A stretch of DNA of 64,000 bases, from assembly GCA_938003545.1 (NCBI GenBank), contig CALKXY010000008.1, positions 1 through 64,000 of the forward strand. The letters run 5' to 3'. The notes beneath the pieces were generated by a model, which worked only from the letters and a program-made list of their open reading frames with translations, searched no databases and was not told the origin of the DNA. Every line of letters starts with the position of its first letter. Within the stretch, counting starts at the first letter, position 1. Shown piece by piece: positions 56,897 through 64,000 of the stretch. The position numbers were made by a program, and so were the translations under genes. Origin of the DNA: an uncultured Caulobacterales bacterium. Lineage in GTDB: Bacteria > Pseudomonadota > Alphaproteobacteria > Caulobacterales > Maricaulaceae.

Positions 56897-58018
56897 ATGA
56901 GTTTATCCACCCAACATAATTCAGACCCTCTCGTCAAAAGCGCGGAGCGTTTGAAGCAATGGTGTATACATCAGGCGCTTCCAACATGGGCCGCGCGCGC
57001 GCATTTGCCAGACGGAAGCTGGGTTGAACATCTTGACCTAAGTGGTCAAGCGGACCGAAACGCTGAACGCCGCTGGCGGGTTCTAGCGCGGCAAGTCTAT
57101 GTTTATGCTAAAGCCTCATCCCTCGGATGGTATGATGGACACGCCATCGCTGAAAACACATATCGCAAGATGCGAGATATCGGATATGTTCACCGCGTCC
57201 GTATGGATGGCCAGATTACAAACGACACGCGCGACCTATATGATCACGCCTTCTATATTCTCTCGGCCAGTAGTCTTCATGCCCTTACGCAAGACAGTAA
57301 ATATCTTGCAGATGCAGACACACTTTTAGGCTGGCTGGATGACACGCTCGCACATCCTCTCGGCGGATGGAAAGAGTCCGACAAGGTCAATTTCGACGCA
57401 CCACGTCGGCAAAATCCACATATGCACCTTCTCGAAGCCAGTCTCTTTCTGCACAGTGTGACGGGACAAGTGAAACATCTACGTTATGCGCAGAGTGTCT
57501 TCGCTCTTTTCGAAAATCATTTTTTTGATGCGGGTACAATTAGTGAGTTTTTTGACGCAGATTGGTCTCTGGCTTCGGGCAACCATGGCCAAACGATGGA
57601 ACCTGGGCATGCGGTAGAATGGGTCTGGCTTCTGGGACAATATTCGAAGGCTACAGGGACAGATGTTAGGGCCTATCAAGATACACTTTATCAGCGCGCG
57701 ATTACGCAGCGCGGTTGGTTCCTCAATGATGAAGAAACAAAATCAGGCGATACCCGCCGAGAAACAAAGCGCCTCTGGGTACAAACAGAAGTTATCAAAG
57801 CCCATCTCGCCATGGCTGAATGTGGAACGCTTGGGGCGCGCGGCATGGCTGCCGCAACCATTGATGCGCTTTTCCCGCTTTACCTCACGCCAGACGGATT
57901 ATGGCAGGATCAACTCAATGCCTGTGATAGCAATATCGCCGCAACAATCCCCGTCAGCACATTTTACCATATCCTCTGCATGGCATCAGAAGCAGAACGC
58001 ATTTCAAAACACGTTTAA
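56897..58018 (+). CDS. AGE-family sugar epimerase/isomerase
   Basis: 373 residues from the ATG at 56897; the open frame begins in galU. It has an (alpha/alpha)6-barrel sequence with LARQVYVYAKASSLGW, LYDHAFYILSASSLHA and MEPGHAVEWVWLL, typical of the N-acylglucosamine 2-epimerase superfamily. Members include GlcNAc 2-epimerases, cellobiose 2-epimerases and mannose isomerases. Next to mutase, GalU and Gmd, a mannose isomerase-type role is plausible but unproven. Confidence 0.85.
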   Translation: MSLSTQHNSDPLVKSAERLKQWCIHQALPTWAARAHLPDGSWVEHLDLSGQADRNAERRWRVLARQVYVYAKASSLGWYDGHAIAENTYRKMRDIGYVHRVRMDGQITNDTRDLYDHAFYILSASSLHALTQDSKYLADADTLLGWLDDTLAHPLGGWKESDKVNFDAPRRQNPHMHLLEASLFLHSVTGQVKHLRYAQSVFALFENHFFDAGTISEFFDADWSLASGNHGQTMEPGHAVEWVWLLGQYSKATGTDVRAYQDTLYQRAITQRGWFLNDEETKSGDTRRETKRLWVQTEVIKAHLAMAECGTLGARGMAAATIDALFPLYLTPDGLWQDQLNACDSNIAATIPVSTFYHILCMASEAERISKHV

Positions 58019-58094
58019 GAGGAAGCATTGTTATTCAGGCATGTTATAGGTTGGTACGAGCCCGCCATTCATTTCGCCTACGGATATAATGACA

Positions 58095-59153
58095 ATGAAG
58101 TCAGCACTGATTACCGGAATTACCGGCCAAGACGGGGCTTATTTGGCGGAACTCCTCATCGCCAAGGGCTATGTTGTTCACGGTATAAAGCGGCGGTCGT
58201 CTTCCATTAATACAGGACGAATTGAACACCTATACCAAGATCCGCATGAAACGGACCCTCGCCTTATTTTACATTATGGCGACCTAACGGACGCGACGAA
58301 TTTAATCCGTATTGTCCAAGATACACAGCCTGACGAGATTTATAATTTAGCCGCGCAAAGTCATGTCGCCGTAAGTTTTGAAAGCCCTGAATATACGGCA
58401 AATACAAATGCCACGGGTACATTGCGCCTGCTCGAGGCCATTCGGATATTGGGGCTGGAGAAAAAGACCCGCTTTTATCAAGCCTCCACGTCGGAACTTT
58501 ACGGTAAAGCCGCTGAAAGCCCTCAATCAGAAACCACGCCTTTCTACCCACGCAGTCCTTATGCAGCAGCAAAACTCTATGCCTATTGGATCACTGTCAA
58601 TTACCGAGAGGCGTACGGCATTCACGCCAGCAATGGTATTTTGTTCAATCACGAAAGCCCATTGCGCGGCGAGACTTTTATAACGCGCAAAATAACCCGC
58701 GCAGTCGCAGCTATAAAATTAGGGCTTTTGGATCGCCTTTATTTAGGCAATCTCGACGCCCAAAGAGATTGGGGTCACGCGCGGGATTATTGCGAAGGCA
58801 TGTGGCGGATGCTTCAACAAGAGACGCCAGATGATTATGTCTTGGCAACAGGCGTAACTACATCTGTACGCCAATTCGCAGAATGGGCCTTCGCGGATAT
58901 CGGCCTTAACATAGAATGGCGCGGGAACGGCCTCTCTGAAAAAGGTTTCGAGGCGGGAACGGACATCTGCCGCGTAGAAGTTGATCCCCGTTATTTCCGC
59001 CCAACTGAAGTTGACCTTTTGATTGGCGACTCTACCAAAGCCGCGCAAAATTTGGACTGGACGCCTACAGTACCCGTCCGCGCGTTGGTGACAGAAATGG
59101 TGGCATCAGATTTAAACATTCTCACAAAACATCCAGCGTCGGCTCCCAAGTGA
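58095..59153 (+). CDS. gmd: GDP-mannose 4,6-dehydratase
   Basis: 352 residues from the ATG at 58095 ([20 protein letters not shown]); an ATG two codons earlier (58089) is also in frame. NADP-binding GITGQDG (8-14), [20 protein letters not shown], catalytic STSELYGK and YxxxK in [12 protein letters not shown], all typical of Gmd. Converts GDP-mannose to GDP-4-keto-6-deoxymannose. Its stop overlaps the GTG start of the next gene, which uses the product. Confidence 0.95.
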   Translation: MKSALITGITGQDGAYLAELLIAKGYVVHGIKRRSSSINTGRIEHLYQDPHETDPRLILHYGDLTDATNLIRIVQDTQPDEIYNLAAQSHVAVSFESPEYTANTNATGTLRLLEAIRILGLEKKTRFYQASTSELYGKAAESPQSETTPFYPRSPYAAAKLYAYWITVNYREAYGIHASNGILFNHESPLRGETFITRKITRAVAAIKLGLLDRLYLGNLDAQRDWGHARDYCEGMWRMLQQETPDDYVLATGVTTSVRQFAEWAFADIGLNIEWRGNGLSEKGFEAGTDICRVEVDPRYFRPTEVDLLIGDSTKAAQNLDWTPTVPVRALVTEMVASDLNILTKHPASAPK

Positions 59154-60094
59154 CGCCCTATCATTGGAACATTACGGGCAAAACTATCTTAATTTTGGGT
59201 AGCCAAGGCCTTGTCGGTTCAGCCGTGAAACGCCGATTGTCTAACGAAAACTGTCATGTTTTCGCTGCGTCGCGCAAAGACGCAGACCTGTTTAATGCGG
59301 ACGCGGCTCTGGCCCTTTTTGAGAAAATTAAGCCCGATGCCGTCATAATTGCGGCGGCCAAAGTAGGCGGCATTCTTGCCAATAGAGATAACCCGGTCAC
59401 CTTCCTCGAAGACAACCTCCTCATCCAGCTCAATAGTTTACGCGCCGCACATGCGGTTGACGTGGACCGCGTTATTCTTCTGGGGTCGTCCTGTATTTAC
59501 CCAAAGTTTGCAGACCAACCGATTTCGGAATCAAGCCTGATGACAGGGTTATTGGAACCAACAAATGACGCTTATGCCATCGCAAAAATCGCTGGTATTC
59601 GTCTGATTGACGCATATCGCCAACAATATGGCCACACATGGATATCTGCCATGCCGACCAACCTTTATGGCCCCAATGATAATTTCGATTTACAAAATAG
59701 CCATGTCCTACCTGCGTTAATGCGTAAATTCCACGAAGCCACAGCCTCCCAAGTAGCATCCGTAGAAATTTGGGGGTCAGGCACCGTACGGCGAGAATTC
59801 ATGCACGTCGATGATTGTGCCGATGCTCTAATATTTCTACTGAAAAATTACGATGAATCTGGGCCCATAAATATTGGCTCTGGCACCGACATTTCCATTT
59901 CTAAATTGGCTCAAGCCATACAGGCACAGGTCGGTTTTAAGGGCAATATTACCCGTGATCTCAGCAAACCCGACGGGACGCCCGCAAAGCTTATGGACAA
60001 TGCGCGCCTTTTGCAGCTTGGCTGGGAACCAAAATTTGACCTAAAAAGCGGGCTTGCCAAAACTTATGCTTGGTACCTCGAAAACATAGCGTAA
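59150..60094 (+). CDS. fcl: GDP-L-fucose synthase
   Basis: 314 residues with a GTG start overlapping the gmd stop (GTGA). Rossmann motif [29 protein letters not shown] and the catalytic YAIAK, as in WcaG/Fcl. Performs 3,5-epimerisation and reduction of GDP-4-keto-6-deoxymannose to GDP-L-fucose. With Gmd it forms a complete GDP-fucose branch, implying fucose in a surface polysaccharide or LPS. Confidence 0.95.
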   Translation: MTPYHWNITGKTILILGSQGLVGSAVKRRLSNENCHVFAASRKDADLFNADAALALFEKIKPDAVIIAAAKVGGILANRDNPVTFLEDNLLIQLNSLRAAHAVDVDRVILLGSSCIYPKFADQPISESSLMTGLLEPTNDAYAIAKIAGIRLIDAYRQQYGHTWISAMPTNLYGPNDNFDLQNSHVLPALMRKFHEATASQVASVEIWGSGTVRREFMHVDDCADALIFLLKNYDESGPINIGSGTDISISKLAQAIQAQVGFKGNITRDLSKPDGTPAKLMDNARLLQLGWEPKFDLKSGLAKTYAWYLENIA

Positions 60095-60293
60095 AATTTT
60101 CTCAAGACTGTCTCGACTTAGCCATAATTCTGTCGGCATAGCTTTATTCCATGACAGACCTTGTATTTGCTCGTTTTTTTAGAATATGATTACATAAATC
60201 TAATCTTGCAATTTTGGCAAACGAAGGCTTTACCCCTTTGACTTTGGCAGAACGCAATGGAACCCTGTCAGTATAAGAATAAGGCAGAACACT

Positions 60294-62111
60294 ATGTGCG
60301 GTATTATCGGAATTGCAGGTCACGGTGCGGTGACAGAGCGTCTTTTAGACGGTTTGAAACGTCTCGAATACCGCGGTTATGACAGTTCTGGAATCGCTGT
60401 GCTCACCAAAGGCCAACTCGAGCGCCGTCGTGCCGAAGGCAAAATCAAAAATCTAGAAGTTCGTATCGGCAACGAACCATTGGACGGGCAAATAGGTATA
60501 GCACATACACGATGGGCTACACATGGCGTTCCGAATGAAATCAACGCGCATCCGCATCAATCTGGCCGTGTCGCAGTTGTTCATAACGGGATCATAGAAA
60601 ACTTTCTGGAATTACGTGAAAGCCTGGCTGGGGAACGCACTTTCGAGACAGAGACTGACACAGAAGTCGTGGCTCATTTGATGGACATTGAACTTGCAAA
60701 AGGCCACTCACCGCGCGACGCCTTTGCGACGACACTCAAGCAATTAAAAGGCGCCTATGCCTTTGGCCTGATAATTGATGAAAACCCGAATGAAATTTAC
60801 TGTGCCCGCGCAGGTTCACCGCTGGCATTAGGCATTGGAGACAAAGAACATTACCTTGGCTCTGACGCGATGGCGATGGCCCAACTAACCAATAAATTGA
60901 TTTATTTGGAAGAAGGGGATTGGGCGATTATTCGTCCAGAAGATTACGAAATTTTTGACGAAAACGATACGCCTGTTGAACGCGAAACGACAATCATCAG
61001 CGGCGGGCCCGCAATGGCAGAAAAGGGTAATTTCCCGCATTTCATGCTCAAAGAAATTTATGAGCAACCTGATACGGTGACGAACACACTTACAAATTAT
61101 CTGGACGATTTACGCCAGAGACCTGACATGCCAGCAGAGTTAGACTTTAAAGACTTTGATCGGGTCATCATTATTGCCTGCGGGACGGCCTATTATGCCG
61201 GCATGGTCGCAAAATATTGGTTCGAGCAAGTGGCAGAGTTAGCCGTAGATATCGATGTTGCATCAGAGTTCCGCTATCGTCGTCCAGTGCTAGACAAACG
61301 GTCCCTTTTCATCGCCGTTTCGCAATCTGGCGAAACAGCCGATACACTAGCCGCTCTACGCTATTGTAAGGACAATGGCCTAAAAACAGCGGCGCTCGTC
61401 AATGTCATGACGTCAACAATGGCGCGTGAAGCGGATATTGCGCTTCCGATCAAAGCTGGACCAGAAATTGGTGTGGCGTCAACCAAAGCGTTCACATCGC
61501 AGCTTACCGCCCTCGCGGCCCTGTCTTTAGCTGCGGCGGTTGCACGCGGAAAACTCTCACGCGCTGAAGATATCCGTCTCACAGCAGAACTCACCTCTCT
61601 GCCTCGCAAAATCACAGATGCGCTTGAGCTGGACGGGCACATTAAAGGCATCGCATCAGAACTCGCAAAAGCCTCCTCCGCTTTCTACCTCGGCCGAGGA
61701 AGCCAAGTGCCGATTGCATTAGAAGGGGCGCTCAAGCTCAAAGAAATCTCTTATATCCATGCCGAAGGATATGCAGCAGGCGAATTAAAACATGGTCCAA
61801 TTGCGTTGATCGAAGACGGAACACCCGTGATCATTTTAGCTCCATATGATGAGCTTTTTGAGAAAACGATTTCTAACCTGCAAGAAGTCGCAAGTCGCGG
61901 CGCACGTATCACATTGATCACAGATAGCGTCGGGGCAGAAGCTGCCGGACAAATGGCCGCCGATATGATCGTCATTCCAACCAGCGATCCTTTTATAGCG
62001 CCCATTATGACCACCATAGCAGTCCAACTTTTATCCTATCACGCTGCCGTTCATCTTGGCACAGATGTTGATCAACCCCGTAATCTGGCGAAGTCTGTAA
62101 CTGTCGAGTAA
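60294..62111 (+). CDS. glmS: Glutamine-fructose-6-phosphate aminotransferase
   Basis: 605 residues. N-terminal glutaminase with Cys2 as nucleophile (MCGIIGIAG) and RLEYRGYDSSGIA; two SIS domains with SQSGETADTLAALR and VASTKAFTSQ; terminal PRNLAKSVTVE. Makes glucosamine-6-P, the first step to UDP-GlcNAc. It stands 199 bp after fcl; that gap shows no glmS-ribozyme-like features that I could recognise. Confidence 0.97.
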   Translation: MCGIIGIAGHGAVTERLLDGLKRLEYRGYDSSGIAVLTKGQLERRRAEGKIKNLEVRIGNEPLDGQIGIAHTRWATHGVPNEINAHPHQSGRVAVVHNGIIENFLELRESLAGERTFETETDTEVVAHLMDIELAKGHSPRDAFATTLKQLKGAYAFGLIIDENPNEIYCARAGSPLALGIGDKEHYLGSDAMAMAQLTNKLIYLEEGDWAIIRPEDYEIFDENDTPVERETTIISGGPAMAEKGNFPHFMLKEIYEQPDTVTNTLTNYLDDLRQRPDMPAELDFKDFDRVIIIACGTAYYAGMVAKYWFEQVAELAVDIDVASEFRYRRPVLDKRSLFIAVSQSGETADTLAALRYCKDNGLKTAALVNVMTSTMAREADIALPIKAGPEIGVASTKAFTSQLTALAALSLAAAVARGKLSRAEDIRLTAELTSLPRKITDALELDGHIKGIASELAKASSAFYLGRGSQVPIALEGALKLKEISYIHAEGYAAGELKHGPIALIEDGTPVIILAPYDELFEKTISNLQEVASRGARITLITDSVGAEAAGQMAADMIVIPTSDPFIAPIMTTIAVQLLSYHAAVHLGTDVDQPRNLAKSVTVE

Positions 62112-62127
62112 TGGATTAAATAGGCGC

Positions 62128-62916
62128 TTAGTCCTGGCGAGGCTTGGGTTTAAACGGCGTCATCAAACTCCAAATAAGTCCCGAAGGCGCATTGGTCTGG
62201 TACTCGCTCAGACCAAGCGTTAGTTGCCCTTTAGGTTGAGGTGTAAAAGACCCAAAAATGCGATCCCACCAGATCACTGAAAATCCATAGTTCGAATTTG
62301 TTTCGCACTCCACAACGGAATGATGAATGCGGTGAAGCGCAGGCGTGACAATGACGAGTCGTAACGGACGTTCAATCCAGCGCGGTAATTTGACATTTGC
62401 GTGATTAAATATCGCGCAAGCATTTAGAATAATTTCAAAAATAATGACGGCTAAAACCGGCGCACCCAACACAATGACTATCCCCATTTTGTAAATCATA
62501 GACAATACGATTTCTGCAGGGTGAAAACGTAAACCCGAACTTGCATCTAAATCACGGTCTGCATGATGCACTTTATGCAATCGCCAAAACATTGGTATTT
62601 TATGAAACGCGACATGTTGCCAATAAATCATCATGTCGAGAAGTGCGATCGCAAGAATTACGTTTATCCAAATTGGTAGATTTAAAACATTTAAAACCCC
62701 AACACCTTCTCGCGTTGCCCAGAGCGCGGCCCCAACAGCAATAACCGGAAAGAGAATACGTATTGTCAACGTATCAATGACAACGAGACCTAAATTAGTA
62801 GACCAACGGCGACGGCGAGACTGCACACGGTCACGCGCTGGAAATAGAGCTTCCAAGGCACTCATAAGGATAAGCATACCCAGAAAGATTGAGAGTCTAA
62901 TTTGAGCTTCAGTCAT
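62128..62916 (-). CDS. Sterol desaturase/fatty acid hydroxylase family protein
   Basis: 262 residues with about four TM helices. Di-iron histidine boxes HVAFH, HKVHHAD and HRIHHS, plus NYGFSVIWWDRIFGSF, match the family of membrane hydroxylases/desaturases. The substrate may be a lipid, hopanoid, carotenoid or sterol. Lies 50 bp after the HMG-CoA reductase gene on the same strand, so the two may be co-transcribed. Confidence 0.88.
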   Translation of the reverse strand: MTEAQIRLSIFLGMLILMSALEALFPARDRVQSRRRRWSTNLGLVVIDTLTIRILFPVIAVGAALWATREGVGVLNVLNLPIWINVILAIALLDMMIYWQHVAFHKIPMFWRLHKVHHADRDLDASSGLRFHPAEIVLSMIYKMGIVIVLGAPVLAVIIFEIILNACAIFNHANVKLPRWIERPLRLVIVTPALHRIHHSVVECETNSNYGFSVIWWDRIFGSFTPQPKGQLTLGLSEYQTNAPSGLIWSLMTPFKPKPRQD

Positions 62917-62966
62917 CTGTAATCTTTAGCACAAAGCAACTGGACGTGTCTGTCACAGATTCGTGC

Positions 62967-64000
62967 TTATGGGCGGTTCCGTCCATGCGCATCATGACTA
63001 CCCACCCATTCATCTGCCACGACTGCAGTGGAAAGGCTAATTTCGCCCGCCAAAACCGTCCCGGCGACGATCTCGCAGAACTTGCTGACTTTCCCCGCGC
63101 CATAGCAATCTAACATCTCTAAGCACTCTCGCTGTGTTGCCAATCCTGTACCTCCGCCATAGGTCGCGACAATTAAGGACGGCAAGGTAATGGACCAATA
63201 TAAATCTCCATTTTCAAGCAGCTCAACATAGGTCAAACCCGCCTGACTTTCCGCCACATTGGCCGCATCTTGGCCCGTTGCGATAAAGATTGCAGCAAGA
63301 GCATTGGCCGCATGAAGCCCATTATTCGTTGTCCCAGCATGAAGCCCGCCCAACGTACTAACTTGCCGCGCACGGTAGAGATCACGCGTGTCGCAACGTG
63401 TCATTCTCATCATTAACTCTTTTGGCAAAGTCACTTCGGCAACCACGCGCGCGCCGCGCGAATGAATAGTGTTAAGCTGACTATGTTTTTTATCCGTGTC
63501 GATAGCACCCGAAAGCGTGTAACGAATTGGCGCGTCATTATAATTAGCCATGATCCACTTACAGGCGGCATCTGTCGCCTTGCCGCACATGTTCTGCCCA
63601 GCAGCATCACCCGTTGTGTAGTTAAAGCGCGTGTAGTGCATCTTGGCGATTGTGTAATGTTCCACGTGGGACATTTTCCCAGACCGTGTCGTCATCTCTG
63701 CAGCGGTGCGTATATCAGCCAAATTGGCTTTGAACCATATCCCAAAGTCACGTGCGTCACGCGCATTTGAAAAGTGAAAAACGGGAGCACGCTGCATAAA
63801 TCGTTCAACTAAAGTCGTTTTTACGCCGCCCGCTTCTGAAATAATCCGCATACCTCGGGAATAACTGGCAACGAGAGTCCCTTCAGTTGTCGCCAAAGGG
63901 ACATAAAAATCGCCTTGGGCATGCTCGCCATTAACCCGCAAAGGGCCTGCCAAACCCAGAGGGACTTGTGCGGCTCCAATTGGGTTTTCAAGATTCCCAG
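62967..64000 (-). CDS. Hydroxymethylglutaryl-CoA reductase, partial (5' end outside window)
   Basis: The C-terminal ~344 residues are present; the frame is open to the window edge. ENPIGAAQVPLGLAGPL carries the catalytic Glu, TTEGTLVASYSRGM follows, TGDAAGQNMCGKATDAA holds the catalytic Lys, GQDAANVAESQ the Asp, and SHDAHGRNR near the end the His. The pattern resembles class I enzymes. It reduces HMG-CoA to mevalonate with NAD(P)H. Most alphaproteobacteria use the MEP pathway, so its presence is noteworthy. Confidence 0.9.
   Translation of the reverse strand, partial: GNLENPIGAAQVPLGLAGPLRVNGEHAQGDFYVPLATTEGTLVASYSRGMRIISEAGGVKTTLVERFMQRAPVFHFSNARDARDFGIWFKANLADIRTAAEMTTRSGKMSHVEHYTIAKMHYTRFNYTTGDAAGQNMCGKATDAACKWIMANYNDAPIRYTLSGAIDTDKKHSQLNTIHSRGARVVAEVTLPKELMMRMTRCDTRDLYRARQVSTLGGLHAGTTNNGLHAANALAAIFIATGQDAANVAESQAGLTYVELLENGDLYWSITLPSLIVATYGGGTGLATQRECLEMLDCYGAGKVSKFCEIVAGTVLAGEISLSTAVVADEWVGSHDAHGRNRP

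Noticed and set aside
58085..58090. TATAAT as a promoter for gmd
   Set aside because: It overlaps the first in-frame ATG, so a transcript from it would start inside or after the start codon of gmd; more likely coincidental sequence.
60095..60293. glmS ribozyme in front of glmS
   Set aside because: The glmS ribozyme is typical of Firmicutes, and I see no matching conserved core in this AT-rich 199-bp gap.

Overview
The window looks like chromosomal DNA of a marine alphaproteobacterium, most likely of the Hyphomonadaceae/Maricaulales or a neighbouring lineage. This rests on moderate GC, a 1119-residue Oar-like TonB-dependent receptor, tandem RTX proteins, DUF1523- and DUF6638-like families that I know mainly from Rhodobacterales-type genomes, and tight operons with ATGA/GTGA stop-start overlaps. 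No insertion sequence, prophage, CRISPR array or rRNA operon was found.

Layout: 1-991 is non-coding apart from one tRNA-Ser(GGA), and it holds a tRNA-like fragment and palindromes. 992-10907 carries three tandem paralogous RTX proteins, each with an N-terminal PPC-like beta module, calcium-binding nonapeptide blocks and a conserved C-terminal secretion-type region; no type I secretion genes are in the window. 11225-17083 is a compact metabolic run: NUDIX hydrolase, BaiN-type flavoprotein, 5-oxoprolinase PxpABC and a PabB-PabC fusion. 17315-23941 is a six-gene MoxR/DUF58 operon (DUF4129, DUF4350, MoxR, DUF58, SpoIIM-like, RDD). 23956-31850, on the minus strand, has L-serine dehydratase, AMP nucleosidase, a concentrative nucleoside transporter and the TonB-dependent receptor. 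32105-35994 has uridine kinase, a second nucleoside transporter and a Tat-exported DUF885 lipoprotein. 36086-39932 has an FG-GAP/ASPIC lipoprotein, a 620-bp non-coding stretch, a 2-oxoglutarate/Fe(II) oxygenase and a DUF1905 protein.

40850-47812 is the most intriguing part: seven minus-strand genes in one tight operon encode a coiled-coil protein, an unrecognised protein, a large AAA+ ATPase, a small membrane protein, a DUF6638-like protein, a two-helix membrane protein and a DUF1523 protein. This looks like an uncharacterised AAA+/coiled-coil machine linked to the membrane.

49334-54303 looks like an ion-homeostasis locus: a cysteine-free OxyR-like regulator divergent from a short leader ORF, a strong terminator hairpin abutting nhaA, nhaA itself, a PII-like protein, and an APC transporter with cytoplasmic EIIA-like and RCK-C-like domains. 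54424-62111 builds nucleotide sugars for surface polysaccharide (phosphomanno/phosphoglucomutase, GalU, AGE-family epimerase, Gmd, GDP-fucose synthase, GlmS), with UDP-glucose dehydrogenase at 47938-49257 serving the same purpose. The phosphomutase start codon lies inside a perfect 14-bp inverted repeat. The window ends with a sterol-desaturase-family protein and a partial HMG-CoA reductase, which implies mevalonate-pathway chemistry.
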